This document shows, piece by piece, positions 26,501 to 34,639 of a stretch of 64,000 nt of DNA. Numbering within the stretch: position 1 is the stretch's first letter; each line of letters starts with the position of its first letter. The DNA is taken from contig JAHBUY010000001.1 of NCBI GenBank assembly GCA_019637795.1, positions 331,001-395,000 of the forward strand, given 5' to 3'. The DNA is from a bacterium. GTDB taxonomy: Bacteria > Desulfobacterota > Binatia > HRBIN30 > CADEER01. The position numbers and the translations under genes were made by a program. The notes under the pieces were generated by a model. The model was given only the letters and a program-made list of their open reading frames with translations, was not told the origin of the DNA and did no database searches.

Positions 26501-28592
26501 CGCCGGCGTCCAGGCGGGCGAGGGCGCGGCCGAGGAGGGCGGCGGCGAGCGCGACATCGTCGCCGGCGAGGGCGCGACGGCCGGCGGCGGCGAGGCGCGT
26601 CGCGGCCCGCCCGCCGAGCGCGGTGGCGGCGGCGTCGAGCGGGCCGAGCTCGGCGAGGAGCTGATGCGCCTGCTCGAGGTGCCAGCCGATGGTCTCGTCG
26701 TGCTCGGCGGCGTCGCCGACCTGGGCCTCGATCCAGTCGGCGAGGCGTGCGTGCAGCGCGGCGCGCGTGCCCTTGAGCAGGCGGCGATAGGCGGCGTCGC
26801 GGATCAGCACGTGGTGGAAGCGCAGCGCCGGCTCGCCGAGCAGCCAACTGGCATCGCGTTCGATCAGCTCGCTGCGGCGCAGCGATTCGAGCCGCGCGTC
26901 GAGATCGGCGGCGCCGATCTGCAGCAGCGCCGCGACCGCGCCGCGCGAGAAGTGGCGGCCGACGACGGCGGCGCGCTCCAGCACTTGGCGCTCCTCGGGG
27001 CGCAGGCGCTCGATGCGGGCGGCGAGCAGGGCGTGGATGGTCGGCGGCATCTCCAGCGCCGCCAGGCCGGCGCCGACGATCCAGCGCTCGCCCTCGCGGG
27101 CGAGCGCGCCCTCCTGTACCAGCATGCGCACCAGCTCGCCGACGAAGAGCGGGTTGCCCTCGCTGGTGGCCAGCACCTTGGCGGCGACCGCGGCGGGCAG
27201 GTCGGCGGCGCCGATGACGTTCGCCGCCAGGCGCGTGGCGGCGCCGGCGTCGAGGCCGGCGAGGATGACGACCTCGGCGACCAGGGCGCCCGGGGCGGCC
27301 AGCGTCGAGCGCAGCTCGCGCAGCTCGGGGCGGGCGCCGACCAGCACGAACAACGGCACGCCGCCGCCCCACTGCACCAGATGCTCGACGAGGTCGAGCA
27401 GCAGGGGCTCGGCCCAGTGCAGGTCGTCGATGAGCAGCATCACCGGCGACGCGGCGGCGAGCCCGGCGAGAAAGCGGCGGACGACGAAGAAGGTCTCCTG
27501 CGGCGGTGGCGGCGCGCCGGCGAGCAGGGCGGCGACGCCGCCGGCGATGCGGGCGCGCTCGCCGTCGTCGCCGGCCAGCGCCCCCTCCACCGCGGCGCGC
27601 ACCGCCACCACCGTGGCGCCGTCCGCGATCCCGAGGTGGGCCCGCAGCGCCGCCACCAGGGGCGCGAAGGTGGCGCCGCCGGCGGCGTCGCAGTGGGCGG
27701 CGAGCCGGATCGCCGCCTCGCCGCGGCGGCGGCCGAGCTCGTCCATCAGGCGCGACTTGCCGAGCCCCGGCGAGCCGAGCAGCACGGCGAGTCGGGTGGC
27801 CGGCGCGGCCACCGCGTCGGCGTACACCGCGTCGAGACGCGCCAACTCGTCGGCGCGGCCGACGAACGGCGCCGCCGTCGCGCCCGCCGGCGGCGCCAGC
27901 GAGACCACGCGGTAGGCGGCGACGCTCCCGGCGCGGCCCTTGAGGGGCACGCTGCCGAGCGGCGCGAGGGTGATCCGCGCCGCCACCAGCCGGTGCGTCG
28001 CCTCGCCGACCACCACGTCGCCGTCGCGCCCCTGCTCCTGCAACCGGGCGGCGACGTTCACCGGATCGCCGATGAGGTCGTCGTCGGCGCCGCCGACCAC
28101 CATCTCGCCGCTGTTGACCGCGACCCGCAGCCCGACGGCGCCGAGCCCCGCCTGGTCGCGCACCAGCAGGCGGAAGGCATCCTGCATGGCGACGCCGGCG
28201 CGCACCGCGCGCAGCGCGTCGTCCTCGGCCACCCGGCGGATGCCGAAGGCGGCCATGACGCCGTCGCCGAGCAGCTTCACCACCGTGCCGCCGTGCGCCT
28301 CGACGGCGCCGCGCAGCGCCGCGTAGTAGCGCTCCATCAGGCGGCGCGCCGATTCGGCGTCGAGCCGCTCGTGCAACGCCGTCGAGCCGGCCAGATCGGC
28401 GAAGACGATGGTCACGACCTTGCGCGCCCCGGCCTCCGCCGCCGTCAGCGGCGCGCCGCAGGCGTCGCAGAACCGCGCCCCGGCCGCGCGCTCGGCGCCG
28501 CACGACGGACAGCGCGCAACCAGCGCCGCGCCGCAGTCGCCGCAGAAACGGGCCCCCTCGCGACAGGCCTTGCCGCAGTTGGTGCAGATCAT
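23505..28592 (-). CDS. Giant regulator: zinc ribbons, class III nucleotide cyclase, AAA ATPase, TPRs, NTF2-like repeats
   Basis: 1695 residues from ATG 28592 (MICTNCGKACREG; a 29-codon upstream extension is less likely). Double zinc ribbon at 4-46 (four C-x2-C knuckles). Cyclase domain about 58-230 with metal Asp66 (VFADLAGST), Lys106 and Asp110 (VVKLLGDG) and the GDPVNVAARL Asn/Arg segment, so catalytic residues are present. AAA_16-type ATPase about 235-560 with Walker A GSPGLGKSR (Lys279) and Walker B LLIDDLHW (about 388). TPR-like alpha repeats run to about 1115, then four NTF2/SnoaL-like units of about 140 residues to the end. No membrane segment. Likely a cytosolic cAMP/cGMP-making STAND-type signalling protein; the NTF2 units may bind ligands. 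A paralogue lies at 30328-33690. Confidence 0.9.
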   Translation of the reverse strand: MICTNCGKACREGARFCGDCGAALVARCPSCGAERAAGARFCDACGAPLTAAEAGARKVVTIVFADLAGSTALHERLDAESARRLMERYYAALRGAVEAHGGTVVKLLGDGVMAAFGIRRVAEDDALRAVRAGVAMQDAFRLLVRDQAGLGAVGLRVAVNSGEMVVGGADDDLIGDPVNVAARLQEQGRDGDVVVGEATHRLVAARITLAPLGSVPLKGRAGSVAAYRVVSLAPPAGATAAPFVGRADELARLDAVYADAVAAPATRLAVLLGSPGLGKSRLMDELGRRRGEAAIRLAAHCDAAGGATFAPLVAALRAHLGIADGATVVAVRAAVEGALAGDDGERARIAGGVAALLAGAPPPPQETFFVVRRFLAGLAAASPVMLLIDDLHWAEPLLLDLVEHLVQWGGGVPLFVLVGARPELRELRSTLAAPGALVAEVVILAGLDAGAATRLAANVIGAADLPAAVAAKVLATSEGNPLFVGELVRMLVQEGALAREGERWIVGAGLAALEMPPTIHALLAARIERLRPEERQVLERAAVVGRHFSRGAVAALLQIGAADLDARLESLRRSELIERDASWLLGEPALRFHHVLIRDAAYRRLLKGTRAALHARLADWIEAQVGDAAEHDETIGWHLEQAHQLLAELGPLDAAATALGGRAATRLAAAGRRALAGDDVALAAALLGRALARLDAGDPGRADLLLDWCEALLSAGDVGPAAQAIAELQRLVASAPGPGAEPAGAADDAIPLRPRAANSRLAAWHTCFAGQLTVLTAPQALQATAAAVAAAAATLAAVDDAAGEAKAHSVHAQALARLGQVGACEAALDTALAAARRAGDRRRANAVLAGAPLAALWGPSPVPRASGRCLDVVRVLRITQGAPAVEAVALSCQGVLEALRGRTAAARRMLAGARQMVEDLGIAHRLHECDVFAGRVDLLEGDAAGAERRLRSAYDGLRALGLGIDAARAGALLARALLAGDRAAEAEALAHESEALAGDDLQAAIAWHGARAEVLARRGEHAAAIELARAAVAIAAATDALLDHADARRVLAAALRAAGRPADAAAEERRAIALWETKGATLLAERARPREWEGGAVAADATVAPRRAPAGVAPMRRVRANRATAMMARTEAAFAARDLDAVDALLGEAMESVDHPTEAAYGRQGQLESSRRMMRIPGLSFRVEPLATLGDDLALLRRRVSASGAAGGAFDVGAYEMEHVGVVEVDAAGRCGVFETYAPDRLGDAVARLYERYAALLPEGRERDRAAAVARSLALMTGPLERGRIASALAADVELADHRLLGTWSARGLPAALRHVDAWLAVGEAHHGREVDVLASHPAALLLRRLFTGLDRESGGAFEGECLVLWRCGDDGRITHWELFDVDGEDEAFARFDALLDRRDGSTDAGERPSPRSSPADPFANAATRFNERFVRAWRAGDWQAILALHPPPHCADDRRRLMQMQLPADSSMAQLRFLFDVPGSRFAIRPLATRGERLALSHIVYEGEVGGSGGALAIEYLGLDEVDAEGRSAFVVLFDPDAVDAAHAELDRRYDAGEGAVHGGVVTRFIQGVAARDWAGVAALCAPTLVEHDHRRLTGLGTTRGADQWVENNVRVWLDLAPDIVARQTHVRGCARGILAEIALAGSREGGAFALAFVAVIELDAQWRFTRIDVYDVDQLALARARFAELQAAAAAPE

Positions 28593-29008
28593 CGTCGGCG
28601 GGTGCGAGCGCGGGGCGCCCGTCGATGTGGGGAGAGCGGGCCCATCCACGTGTCGCGCCGCGACACCCGGGGCGTCCATTTCAGATCCCGGGATTCACGG
28701 CAAGCGAAGATTCGCCAGCTCATACGCCGCATCGAAGACGGGCCGCCGCCTCGAACCGCGATATGGCGCGCGGCCGACCGCGGGCGCATCCAGACTGGAG
28801 CCCCGCGAGAGAGGACGCGGCCCGATCGAGGAGATCGAGGGCGGCGACGATCCGCCGCTGCCGCTCGATCGGGCCATGGGCATCGCCGACGACAGGAAGC
28901 GCGACGAGCGGATGATCGCCGACCTCGGCAACCACACCGTCCGCCTGGCGCCGAAGTCGCCGAGCGGCGCGAGCGGCGCCACGCGTCGTTGGTCAGCGCC
29001 AGCCAGCG
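28593..29008. other. Gap without recognisable gene
   Basis: 416 bases between the giant regulator start and the phosphotransferase relic. All open frames here have Arg/Ala-rich composition typical of non-coding GC-rich DNA. The missing N-terminal part of the phosphotransferase gene may once have occupied it, but I see no recognisable fragment. It must contain the promoter of the 28592 gene on the minus strand. Confidence 0.4.
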
Positions 29009-29440
29009 GTGGACCAGATCGACGCCTGGCATCGTGCGCGGCGACTACCACTTCGCCAACCTGATGTAGGCGCTCGACGGGCCGCGCCTGGTGGCGATCG
29101 TCGACTGGGAGATGTGCACCATCGGCGACCCGCTGCTCGACCTCGGCTGGCTGATCGCCACCTGGCCGAGCGAGGCTTCGCCAGTCCCGCCACCGCGCTG
29201 GCGGAGGGCGGCGCGCTGCCGAGCACCGACGAGATCGTCACTCGCTACGCCGAGCTCTCGACCCGCGAGCCCTCCTCCATCCAGTGGTACGCGGTGATGG
29301 CGTGCTTCAAGCTCGGCATCGTCCTCGAGGGCACGCACGCCCGCGCCTGCGCCGGCAAAGCGCCGCAGGCCACCGGCGACCTCCTGCAGGCGATCGCCCT
29401 CGGGCTCTTCAGCCGCGCGCAGGAGCTGATGCGGGCGTGA
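29009..29440 (+). pseudogene. Broken phosphotransferase-family (APH/ACAD10-like) gene
   Basis: Only the C-terminal part of an aminoglycoside-phosphotransferase-fold protein is readable. Frame one gives PGIVRGDYHFANLM, then an in-frame TAG at 29067-29069, then GPRLVAIVDWEMCTIGDPLL and DLGWLIATWPSEA. Near 29175 the reading shifts to another frame with FASPATALAEGGALPSTDEI, SSIQWYAVMACFKLGIVLEG and KAPQATGDLLQAIALGLF. The catalytic-loop HGD is RGD here. The N-terminal half is absent. Intact relatives often sit next to acyl-CoA dehydrogenases in fatty-acid or steroid degradation. Stop, frameshift and truncation together make this a pseudogene. Confidence 0.85.
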
Positions 29441-29531
29441 TCGGCGGACATTCCCCGGCGCCCGTGTTTGGGGTATGGGGCGGCTGCGGCTTGTCCGAAG
29501 GTCAACGAGATCTCGCCGCCGGAGGGGTTCG

Positions 29532-29960
29532 ATGAAGACGTCGCTGCTGCTGGTTTCGTTGGCGCTGCTGCTCACGGCATCGTCGGGCATCGCCGGGCCG
29601 CTCCCGCCGGAGGCCTGCTGCGCCTGTCTGGAGAGCCTGGGGGCGCAGACGGCGCAACTCCCGGCGTCACCCGTGCCCGCGTTGTTCTGCCGGCTGGTCA
29701 CCAGCCAGGCAGAGCAACTGGCCTTCGCGGCGAGGTGCGACGCGATCCACGGCGCCGGCCTGTGCCTGTCGCAGACGGCGAACGCGGGCCTGCAGGACAA
29801 CCTCGACTGCCGCGCGCTGCTGGCCGAGGAGCAGATCCTCTGTCCCAGCGCCGTGCCGGCGCCCACCGCCAGTCAGCCGGTGCTGGCCTTGATCGTCGCC
29901 GCGCTGGTCGGAGTCGGGGCGTGGGCCACACGCCGTCGGCGGCGCGGCGCTCGCGCCTGA
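29532..29960 (+). CDS. Small secreted Cys-rich protein with C-terminal membrane anchor
   Basis: 142 residues from ATG 29532, preceded by GGAGG at a six-base spacing, which decides this start over upstream in-frame codons. Signal peptide KTSLLLVSLALLLTASSGIAG; the mature part has eight Cys (EACCACLESL, FCRLV, RCDAI, GLCLSQ, DCRALL, ILCPS). The C-terminus is PAPTASQPVLALIVAALVGV then GAWATRRRRRGARA, i.e. a short Pro/Thr motif, a hydrophobic helix and an Arg cluster, as in PEP/IPTL/MYXO-CTERM sorting signals. It is probably exported and either anchored or processed. No family recognised. Confidence 0.72.
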   Translation: MKTSLLLVSLALLLTASSGIAGPLPPEACCACLESLGAQTAQLPASPVPALFCRLVTSQAEQLAFAARCDAIHGAGLCLSQTANAGLQDNLDCRALLAEEQILCPSAVPAPTASQPVLALIVAALVGVGAWATRRRRRGARA

Positions 29961-29973
29961 GCAGGCGCCGCGC

Positions 29974-30290
29974 CTTTACTGCGCCGGGCCGCAGGCGCCG
30001 ATGCAGGCCTGGAAGGTCGTCCTGCAGGACTCCTGCAGCGCGATCACCAGCGGGTGGGCGCGCCAGCTCTCGCGGCAGTTGTCGCGGCAGATGAAGCTGG
30101 TGACCTGGGCGGCGTCGACGCAGCCGTCGCAGGTCGTGTCGCCGTTGCAGGGCGCACCGCACGCTGTCTCGGCGGTCTCCAGGCCGGCGCGGCAACCGTC
30201 GGTGCCGGTGGCGCGGTTGGCGAGCGTGCCGCCGCCCGCCAGATGGCCGGTCGCGAGGATGGGGCCTCGACGGATTCGTTCTGGAGCGTG
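29974..30290 (-). pseudogene. Remnant of a Cys-rich secreted protein
   Basis: One minus-strand frame reads LATGHLAGGGTLANRATGTD, CRAGLETAETACGAPCNGDT, TCDGCVDAAQVTSFICRDNC and ends in ESCRTTFQACIGACGPAQ then TAA. Cys spacing looks like a genuine protein end, but no start codon or signal peptide exists in frame. A start-like ATG near 30294 (MGTLQNESVE) is in a different frame. A frameshifted or truncated gene is the simplest reading. It lies just after the stop of the 30328-33690 gene. Coordinates are approximate. Confidence 0.4.
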
Positions 30291-30327
30291 CCCATCGCGT
30301 CTCTCCCGAGCGTCGGCGAGCCCGCTC

Positions 30328-33300
30328 TCAGTCCGAGGCGCGCAGATCGTCCAACAGGGAGCGGGCCTCGGCGAGGTCGGCGGTGGAGAAGCCTTCGCCG
30401 AACCAGGAGTAGACCGGCGAGAGCGCGGCGAGGGCGGCTTCCCGCTTGCCCCGGCGGCGCAGGAGCCGCGCCAGGCTCGTCGCCGCTCTCAGCTCCTGCG
30501 ACTTCGCGCCCTGTCCGGCGGCGATGGCGACGGCGCTGCGGAAGTGCTCCTCCGCCGCCTCCTCCGCGGTCTGCATCGCGAGCGACGAAGGGTCGGCGCC
30601 GGAGAGGCGATACTCTCCCCGCAAGCGATGCAGCTCGGCGTCCCAGAAGTGCTGCCCCAGATGCGCCGCGAGGGCGGTGGCCATCTCCAGCGTCTCGACG
30701 GCCCGGTCGATCCTCCCATTGGCCCGGAAGACCTCGGCCAGCATCGCCTGAAAAACGGGGGCGCCGGCCTGCCCGCCGAGCCGCGTCGCCACGTCCATGC
30801 CGGTGAGCATCCGCGTCGTCCCCTCCGCGGTCTGGCCTCGCTTCAGAAGCGGAACTGCGGAGAGCATGTTTCCCAGCCCGAGCCACAGCGGAAACCGATG
30901 CCTCTCGGCGATGCGGACGACCTCGTCGGCCGCCTCGGCCTGCGCCTCGAAGTCCCCCCGCATCCACTGGACGCAGGCGCCGAAAGCGATCGCGAAGCCC
31001 AGGCTGAAGGGATGCCCGCGACGCCGCGCCAGCTCGACGGCTTCGCGCGCGCGCACGGCCGCCTGGTCGGGGAATCCAAGCTGCCACAGATTCATGGCGC
31101 AGTAGATTCGCACCGGCACCCCGGGCTCGGTGGGATAGATCCAGGCGAGCGCCTCGCTGCGGGCGTGGTCGTAGCGCGTGTCGTAGATCTGCACCCCGGC
31201 CTCCGCGTGCCGCAGCGACGAGGCGAACTCGCCGCGGTAGTACTTCGGGACGGCGAACTCTTCGTGCGCGCTGAGGAAGTGGATGTCCTCGCCCGTTCGC
31301 TCGGCGATCTCGAGCAGCCGCTCGGCGAACTCGATGCCCCGCTGTAGTTGCCCGGCTGCCGTGTGGATCACCGACAGACCCCAGGCGCTCGGGGCGCGTT
31401 GCCAGTCGTCGGCGGCGTGGTCGCAGAGCGCGTTGGCCCGCTCGTAGGCAAGGCGCGCCTCGTCGCTCGACAAGCTCCGCGCCGACATGAGGGAATTGCC
31501 GAGAGCGAGTTGCAGAGTCAGCTCTCGCTGCGAACGATCCGGAGTCGGCGGCAGCGTCTCCAGCAGCTCGAGGGCACGGCGCAGGTGCGCAATGGCCTCC
31601 TCGTGAGCCGACCGGATCACGGCCTGGCCGGCGGCCAGCTCGTAGTGTCGCACGGCGCCGTTCGGCTCTGCGGCGGCCTCCCAGTGACGGCCGACGACCT
31701 CGGGCTCGCGCACGGCGCGATCCGGGAAGCGCGCCTCGAGCGCCGTCGCGATGCGGCGATGCAGATCACGACGCGTGTTCTTCAGCATCGACTGGTACGC
31801 CGTCTCCTGGATCAGGGCGTGCTTGAAGACGTAGGCTTCCTCGGCCGACGCGTCGCTGCGGAACAGAAGCTCCGCCTCCATGAGGCGAGCGAGGCCGCCC
31901 CGCAGCTCGGCCGGCGGATGCGTCGCCACCGCCTCGAGCAGGGCATACGAGAACTCGCGCCCCAGCGCCGCCGCCACCTGCGCCACCTGCTTCGCGGTGT
32001 TCAGCCGGTCGAGGCGGGCCATGAGCGAGTCCTGCAAGGTCATCGGCACCGTCGGCTGGTCCGCGTCGCGCCGAGATCCGGCGCGGGTCTCGTCCGCCAC
32101 GCTCGACTCGAGCACGGACTTGGTCAGCTCCTCGATCCACAGCGGCACGCCGTCGGCCCGTGCGACGATCGCCTCGGCGACCTCGGCGGGAAAGGCCGTA
32201 TCGCCGGCGAGCCCCATGATGAGCGCGTGGGCATCGGCGCTCTCGAGCCGACGCAAAGAGATCGTCTCCGCCGAAGGCGGAGCCCAATCCAACCCCGCTT
32301 CGGCGCGCACGGTGAGCAGAACGAGGACGCGGTCGCGCGAGCTCTGAGCGATCAGTCGCTCCAGCAGCTCGAGCGAGGAGGGATCGCACCAGTGGAGGTC
32401 TTCGACCACGACCACCACCGGTTGCAACCGGCTGAGGGCGACGATCCAGCGGACCATCGCCTCGAGCGTCCTCTCGCGTCGCAGCCCGCGCGGCAGGAGG
32501 GCGATCGGATGCTCGTCGGGCAAGGGAATGGAGAGCAGCGCGGCCAACGGAGCGACTGTCTCTTCGGTGCCGAGCGCGACGGCGTCGAGGCCCGCCCGCA
32601 GTTTGGCGAGCCTGTCCGCGGCGGTGTCCGCCGGCGCGAAGCCGAGGGCCTGTTCGAGCAACTCGATCGCGGGCTGAAACGCGCTCTGCTGCGTGAACGG
32701 AGCGCAGCGGCTCTCGAGCCAGAGCCACGACTGCTGCTCGCCCCGCAAGCTCTCCCGCAGGCCGTGGACCAAGCGAGACTTGCCGACGCCGGCTTCACCC
32801 GAGATGATCACGGCGCCGCCGGCGCCGGCGGAGCTCGCCTCGCCGGCGCGCCGGAGGACGGCGATGTCCTGGCCTCGCCCGAGCAAGGGCCCGAGGCGTG
32901 CGCCGCGCACTTCCCAGCGGCTGCTCACGCTGCTCGGCTGGATGACGCGGAAGGCCTGCACCGGTTGCGGAATTCCCTTCAACGTCTGCGGTCCCAGATC
33001 CTCGGTGTCGAAGACGCCGCGCACCAGGCGCAGCGTGGCGGAGCTGATGACCACGGTGTCGGGCGCCGCGACACCCTGAAGCCGAGCCGCGAGATTCGGC
33101 GCCTCGCCGAACACCTCGAGCTCCTCCCCGCCCCCGGCTCCCACGACGACCGCGCCGGTATGCAGACCGACCCGAACCGAGAGAGCAAGGGCGCTCCTGC
33201 CCTGGAGTTGTCCATTGAGCGAGGCGACGGCTTCGACGATCGCGAGGCCGCCGCGGACGGCGCGCTCGGCGTCGTCTTCGTGCGCCTGCGGGTAGCCGAA

Positions 33301-33690
33301 GTAGACGACCAGGCCGTCGCCGAGATACTTGGCGACGTGACCGCCGTAGCGCGTCACCGCTTGGCTGGCGGCGCGCTGATAGGCGCCGCCGATCTCGTGC
33401 CACTCCTCCGCGTCGAGCCGCGCCGCCAATTCGGTCGAGCCGACGAGGTCGCAGAAGAGGAGCGTCAGTTGGCGCCGCTCGCCGACGCTCCGAGGCTCCG
33501 CCTCCGGGAGCATCGGCCGTCGCGTCTCGGCGCCGACCGCGCCGATGCGGGCGCCGCACTGGTCGCAGAACCTCGCGGTGTCGAGAACCGCGGCACCGCA
33601 TCCGGGACAGCGCGCGGCGAGCCGACTGCCACACTCGCTACAGAACCGAGCACTGGCCGGGTTGTCCCGTCCGCAGCCATCGCACTTCAT
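30328..33690 (-). CDS. Zinc ribbon, class III cyclase, AAA ATPase, TPR regulator (second paralogue)
   Basis: 1120 residues from ATG 33690. Two zinc ribbons at 3-46 (CDGCGRDN, CSECG, CPGCG, CDQCG). Cyclase domain about 72-250 with Asp81 (FCDLVGST), Lys121 and Asp125 (AKYLGDG) and PNLAARL; the position usually Asp before the Gly of this last motif is Glu (LEVFGEAPN). AAA_16 ATPase with Walker A GEAGVGKSR (Lys304) and Walker B VVVVEDLHW (about 427). TPR region about 600-1110 with LAHLRRALELLETL-type helices. It lacks the NTF2 tail of its neighbour at 23505. Predicted soluble second-messenger enzyme whose ATPase/TPR half senses a partner. The two paralogues flank the plasticity segment in the same orientation. 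Confidence 0.9.
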   Translation of the reverse strand: MKCDGCGRDNPASARFCSECGSRLAARCPGCGAAVLDTARFCDQCGARIGAVGAETRRPMLPEAEPRSVGERRQLTLLFCDLVGSTELAARLDAEEWHEIGGAYQRAASQAVTRYGGHVAKYLGDGLVVYFGYPQAHEDDAERAVRGGLAIVEAVASLNGQLQGRSALALSVRVGLHTGAVVVGAGGGEELEVFGEAPNLAARLQGVAAPDTVVISSATLRLVRGVFDTEDLGPQTLKGIPQPVQAFRVIQPSSVSSRWEVRGARLGPLLGRGQDIAVLRRAGEASSAGAGGAVIISGEAGVGKSRLVHGLRESLRGEQQSWLWLESRCAPFTQQSAFQPAIELLEQALGFAPADTAADRLAKLRAGLDAVALGTEETVAPLAALLSIPLPDEHPIALLPRGLRRERTLEAMVRWIVALSRLQPVVVVVEDLHWCDPSSLELLERLIAQSSRDRVLVLLTVRAEAGLDWAPPSAETISLRRLESADAHALIMGLAGDTAFPAEVAEAIVARADGVPLWIEELTKSVLESSVADETRAGSRRDADQPTVPMTLQDSLMARLDRLNTAKQVAQVAAALGREFSYALLEAVATHPPAELRGGLARLMEAELLFRSDASAEEAYVFKHALIQETAYQSMLKNTRRDLHRRIATALEARFPDRAVREPEVVGRHWEAAAEPNGAVRHYELAAGQAVIRSAHEEAIAHLRRALELLETLPPTPDRSQRELTLQLALGNSLMSARSLSSDEARLAYERANALCDHAADDWQRAPSAWGLSVIHTAAGQLQRGIEFAERLLEIAERTGEDIHFLSAHEEFAVPKYYRGEFASSLRHAEAGVQIYDTRYDHARSEALAWIYPTEPGVPVRIYCAMNLWQLGFPDQAAVRAREAVELARRRGHPFSLGFAIAFGACVQWMRGDFEAQAEAADEVVRIAERHRFPLWLGLGNMLSAVPLLKRGQTAEGTTRMLTGMDVATRLGGQAGAPVFQAMLAEVFRANGRIDRAVETLEMATALAAHLGQHFWDAELHRLRGEYRLSGADPSSLAMQTAEEAAEEHFRSAVAIAAGQGAKSQELRAATSLARLLRRRGKREAALAALSPVYSWFGEGFSTADLAEARSLLDDLRASD

Positions 33691-33962
33691 CCCGTTCCGC
33701 GCGTCCCTCGCGGGTGCGTCGCTCCCTAGCGCGCGCCGGCGTTCCGGGTCAAGCCGACGTCAACAGCCGACGTCGACCGGCGTCGAGTGCCCCGTTTGCG
33801 GGTCACCGTCTGCGTCGCCGTTGGTGTCGGCGACGTCGTCGCTGGCGGCGCTGGTGCCGCGGCCGCGCGCCAATCTGCTCCTGTACCGCGGCGCGTCTGC
33901 ACGCCCGGCCGAGAATTCACACCGACATACGGCGGCCCTGCCCGTCATGTGAGATCGTCAGC

Positions 33963-34187
33963 TCATACGCGCGATCCGCCGGCGGCGCGGGTGAGCCGGG
34001 CAGCCAGATTCTGGTCCAGCAGGCCCGCGCCGGCGAGGCGCCGAAAAGCGTCGCCGTAACTGTCAGGCGTGCCGAGGTTGAAGCGCAGGCACGCCGACAA
34101 TCCGAGGTCGATCACGATCTGGACGGCCTGCCACAGGTGCAGGATGACCGCATCGGCGGCGTCGCTCGCCGGGAGAAGATCCCTGGC
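33963..34187 (-). pseudogene. Truncated HepT-like (DUF86/HEPN) toxin fragment
   Basis: About 74 codons: DAADAVILHLWQAVQIVIDL, ACLRFNLGTPDSYGDAFRRL and AGAGLLDQNLAARLTRAAGG match the helical body of HepT/HEPN toxins. The frame ends at GSRV just where the catalytic R-x4-6-H motif should follow; one base over, the sequence resumes as AYELTISHDG, suggesting a frameshift. The start is missing and is replaced by transposase sequence in the same frame. No MntA-type nucleotidyltransferase partner remains. It is a dead half of a former toxin-antitoxin pair. Confidence 0.65.
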
Positions 34188-34490
34188 GTTCTCGGTCGGC
34201 TTGCCGGGCCGGATGAAGTTCAGCTTCACCCCGTGGCGGTACGCCCAGGCGTCGAGCGCCTTGCCGGCGAACTCCGGCCCATTGTCGATCACGATCATTC
34301 CCGGCACGTCGCACTCGGCGACGACAGCGTCGATCTCGCGCACGATCCGCTCGCCGGGCAGCGAATGATCCACCACGATCGCTGGCGCTTCCCGCGAGAA
34401 ATCATCGACGAGATTGAAGGTACGGAAGGTGCGTCCATCGGCCAAGCTGTCGCCCATGAAGTCCATCCAGTTGAGGACGACATCGGCGGA
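34188..34490 (-). mobile_element. IS3-family transposase (integrase core) fragment
   Basis: About 100 residues of an IS3-type DDE integrase core: NWMDFMGDSLADGRTFRTFN, LVDDFSREAPAIVVDHSLPG, VIDNGPEFAGKALDAWAYRH and FIRPGKPTEN. The first two catalytic Asp residues (WMDF and IDNGPEF) are present. The frame leaves transposase homology right after KPTEN, before the catalytic Glu, and fuses without a stop to HepT-like sequence. The N-terminal half of orfB and orfA are absent, and a 30-bp palindrome interrupts the 5' side. Inactive; terminal repeats not found. Confidence 0.85.
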
Positions 34491-34498
34491 GTGGACGC

Positions 34499-34528
34499 CG
34501 TGGGCGGGCGCCTCGGCGCCCGCCCACG
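34499..34528. repeat. Perfect 30-bp palindrome (14-bp arms, 2-base centre)
   Basis: CGTGGGCGGGCGCC-TC-GGCGCCCGCCCACG. It abuts the upstream limit of the transposase fragment. As RNA or single-stranded DNA it would form a very stable hairpin. It may be a REP-like element, a transposon end or a terminator; only one copy was noticed in the window. Confidence 0.8.
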
Positions 34529-34639
34529 CGACACGGTCTCCGTCGGCAGGGCGCACGCCTACGACCGCCGCTGGTGCCGCGTTGGTAGGCGAAGCAGCGC
34601 GCGCTTGCGAAGCGCAGTCTGTGCTGGCACTGTGCTGGC

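Noticed and set aside
23427..29069. A 1880-codon plus-strand open frame
   Set aside because: It is antisense to the giant cyclase gene, has Arg/Ala/Gly-rich composition without domains, and arises from high-GC codon structure. Only its last codons coincide with the phosphotransferase relic.
33691..33962. Possible Ca-binding peptide (DTNGDADGD) on the minus strand
   Set aside because: No start, no signal peptide and only one such unit; insufficient to call a gene or a relic.
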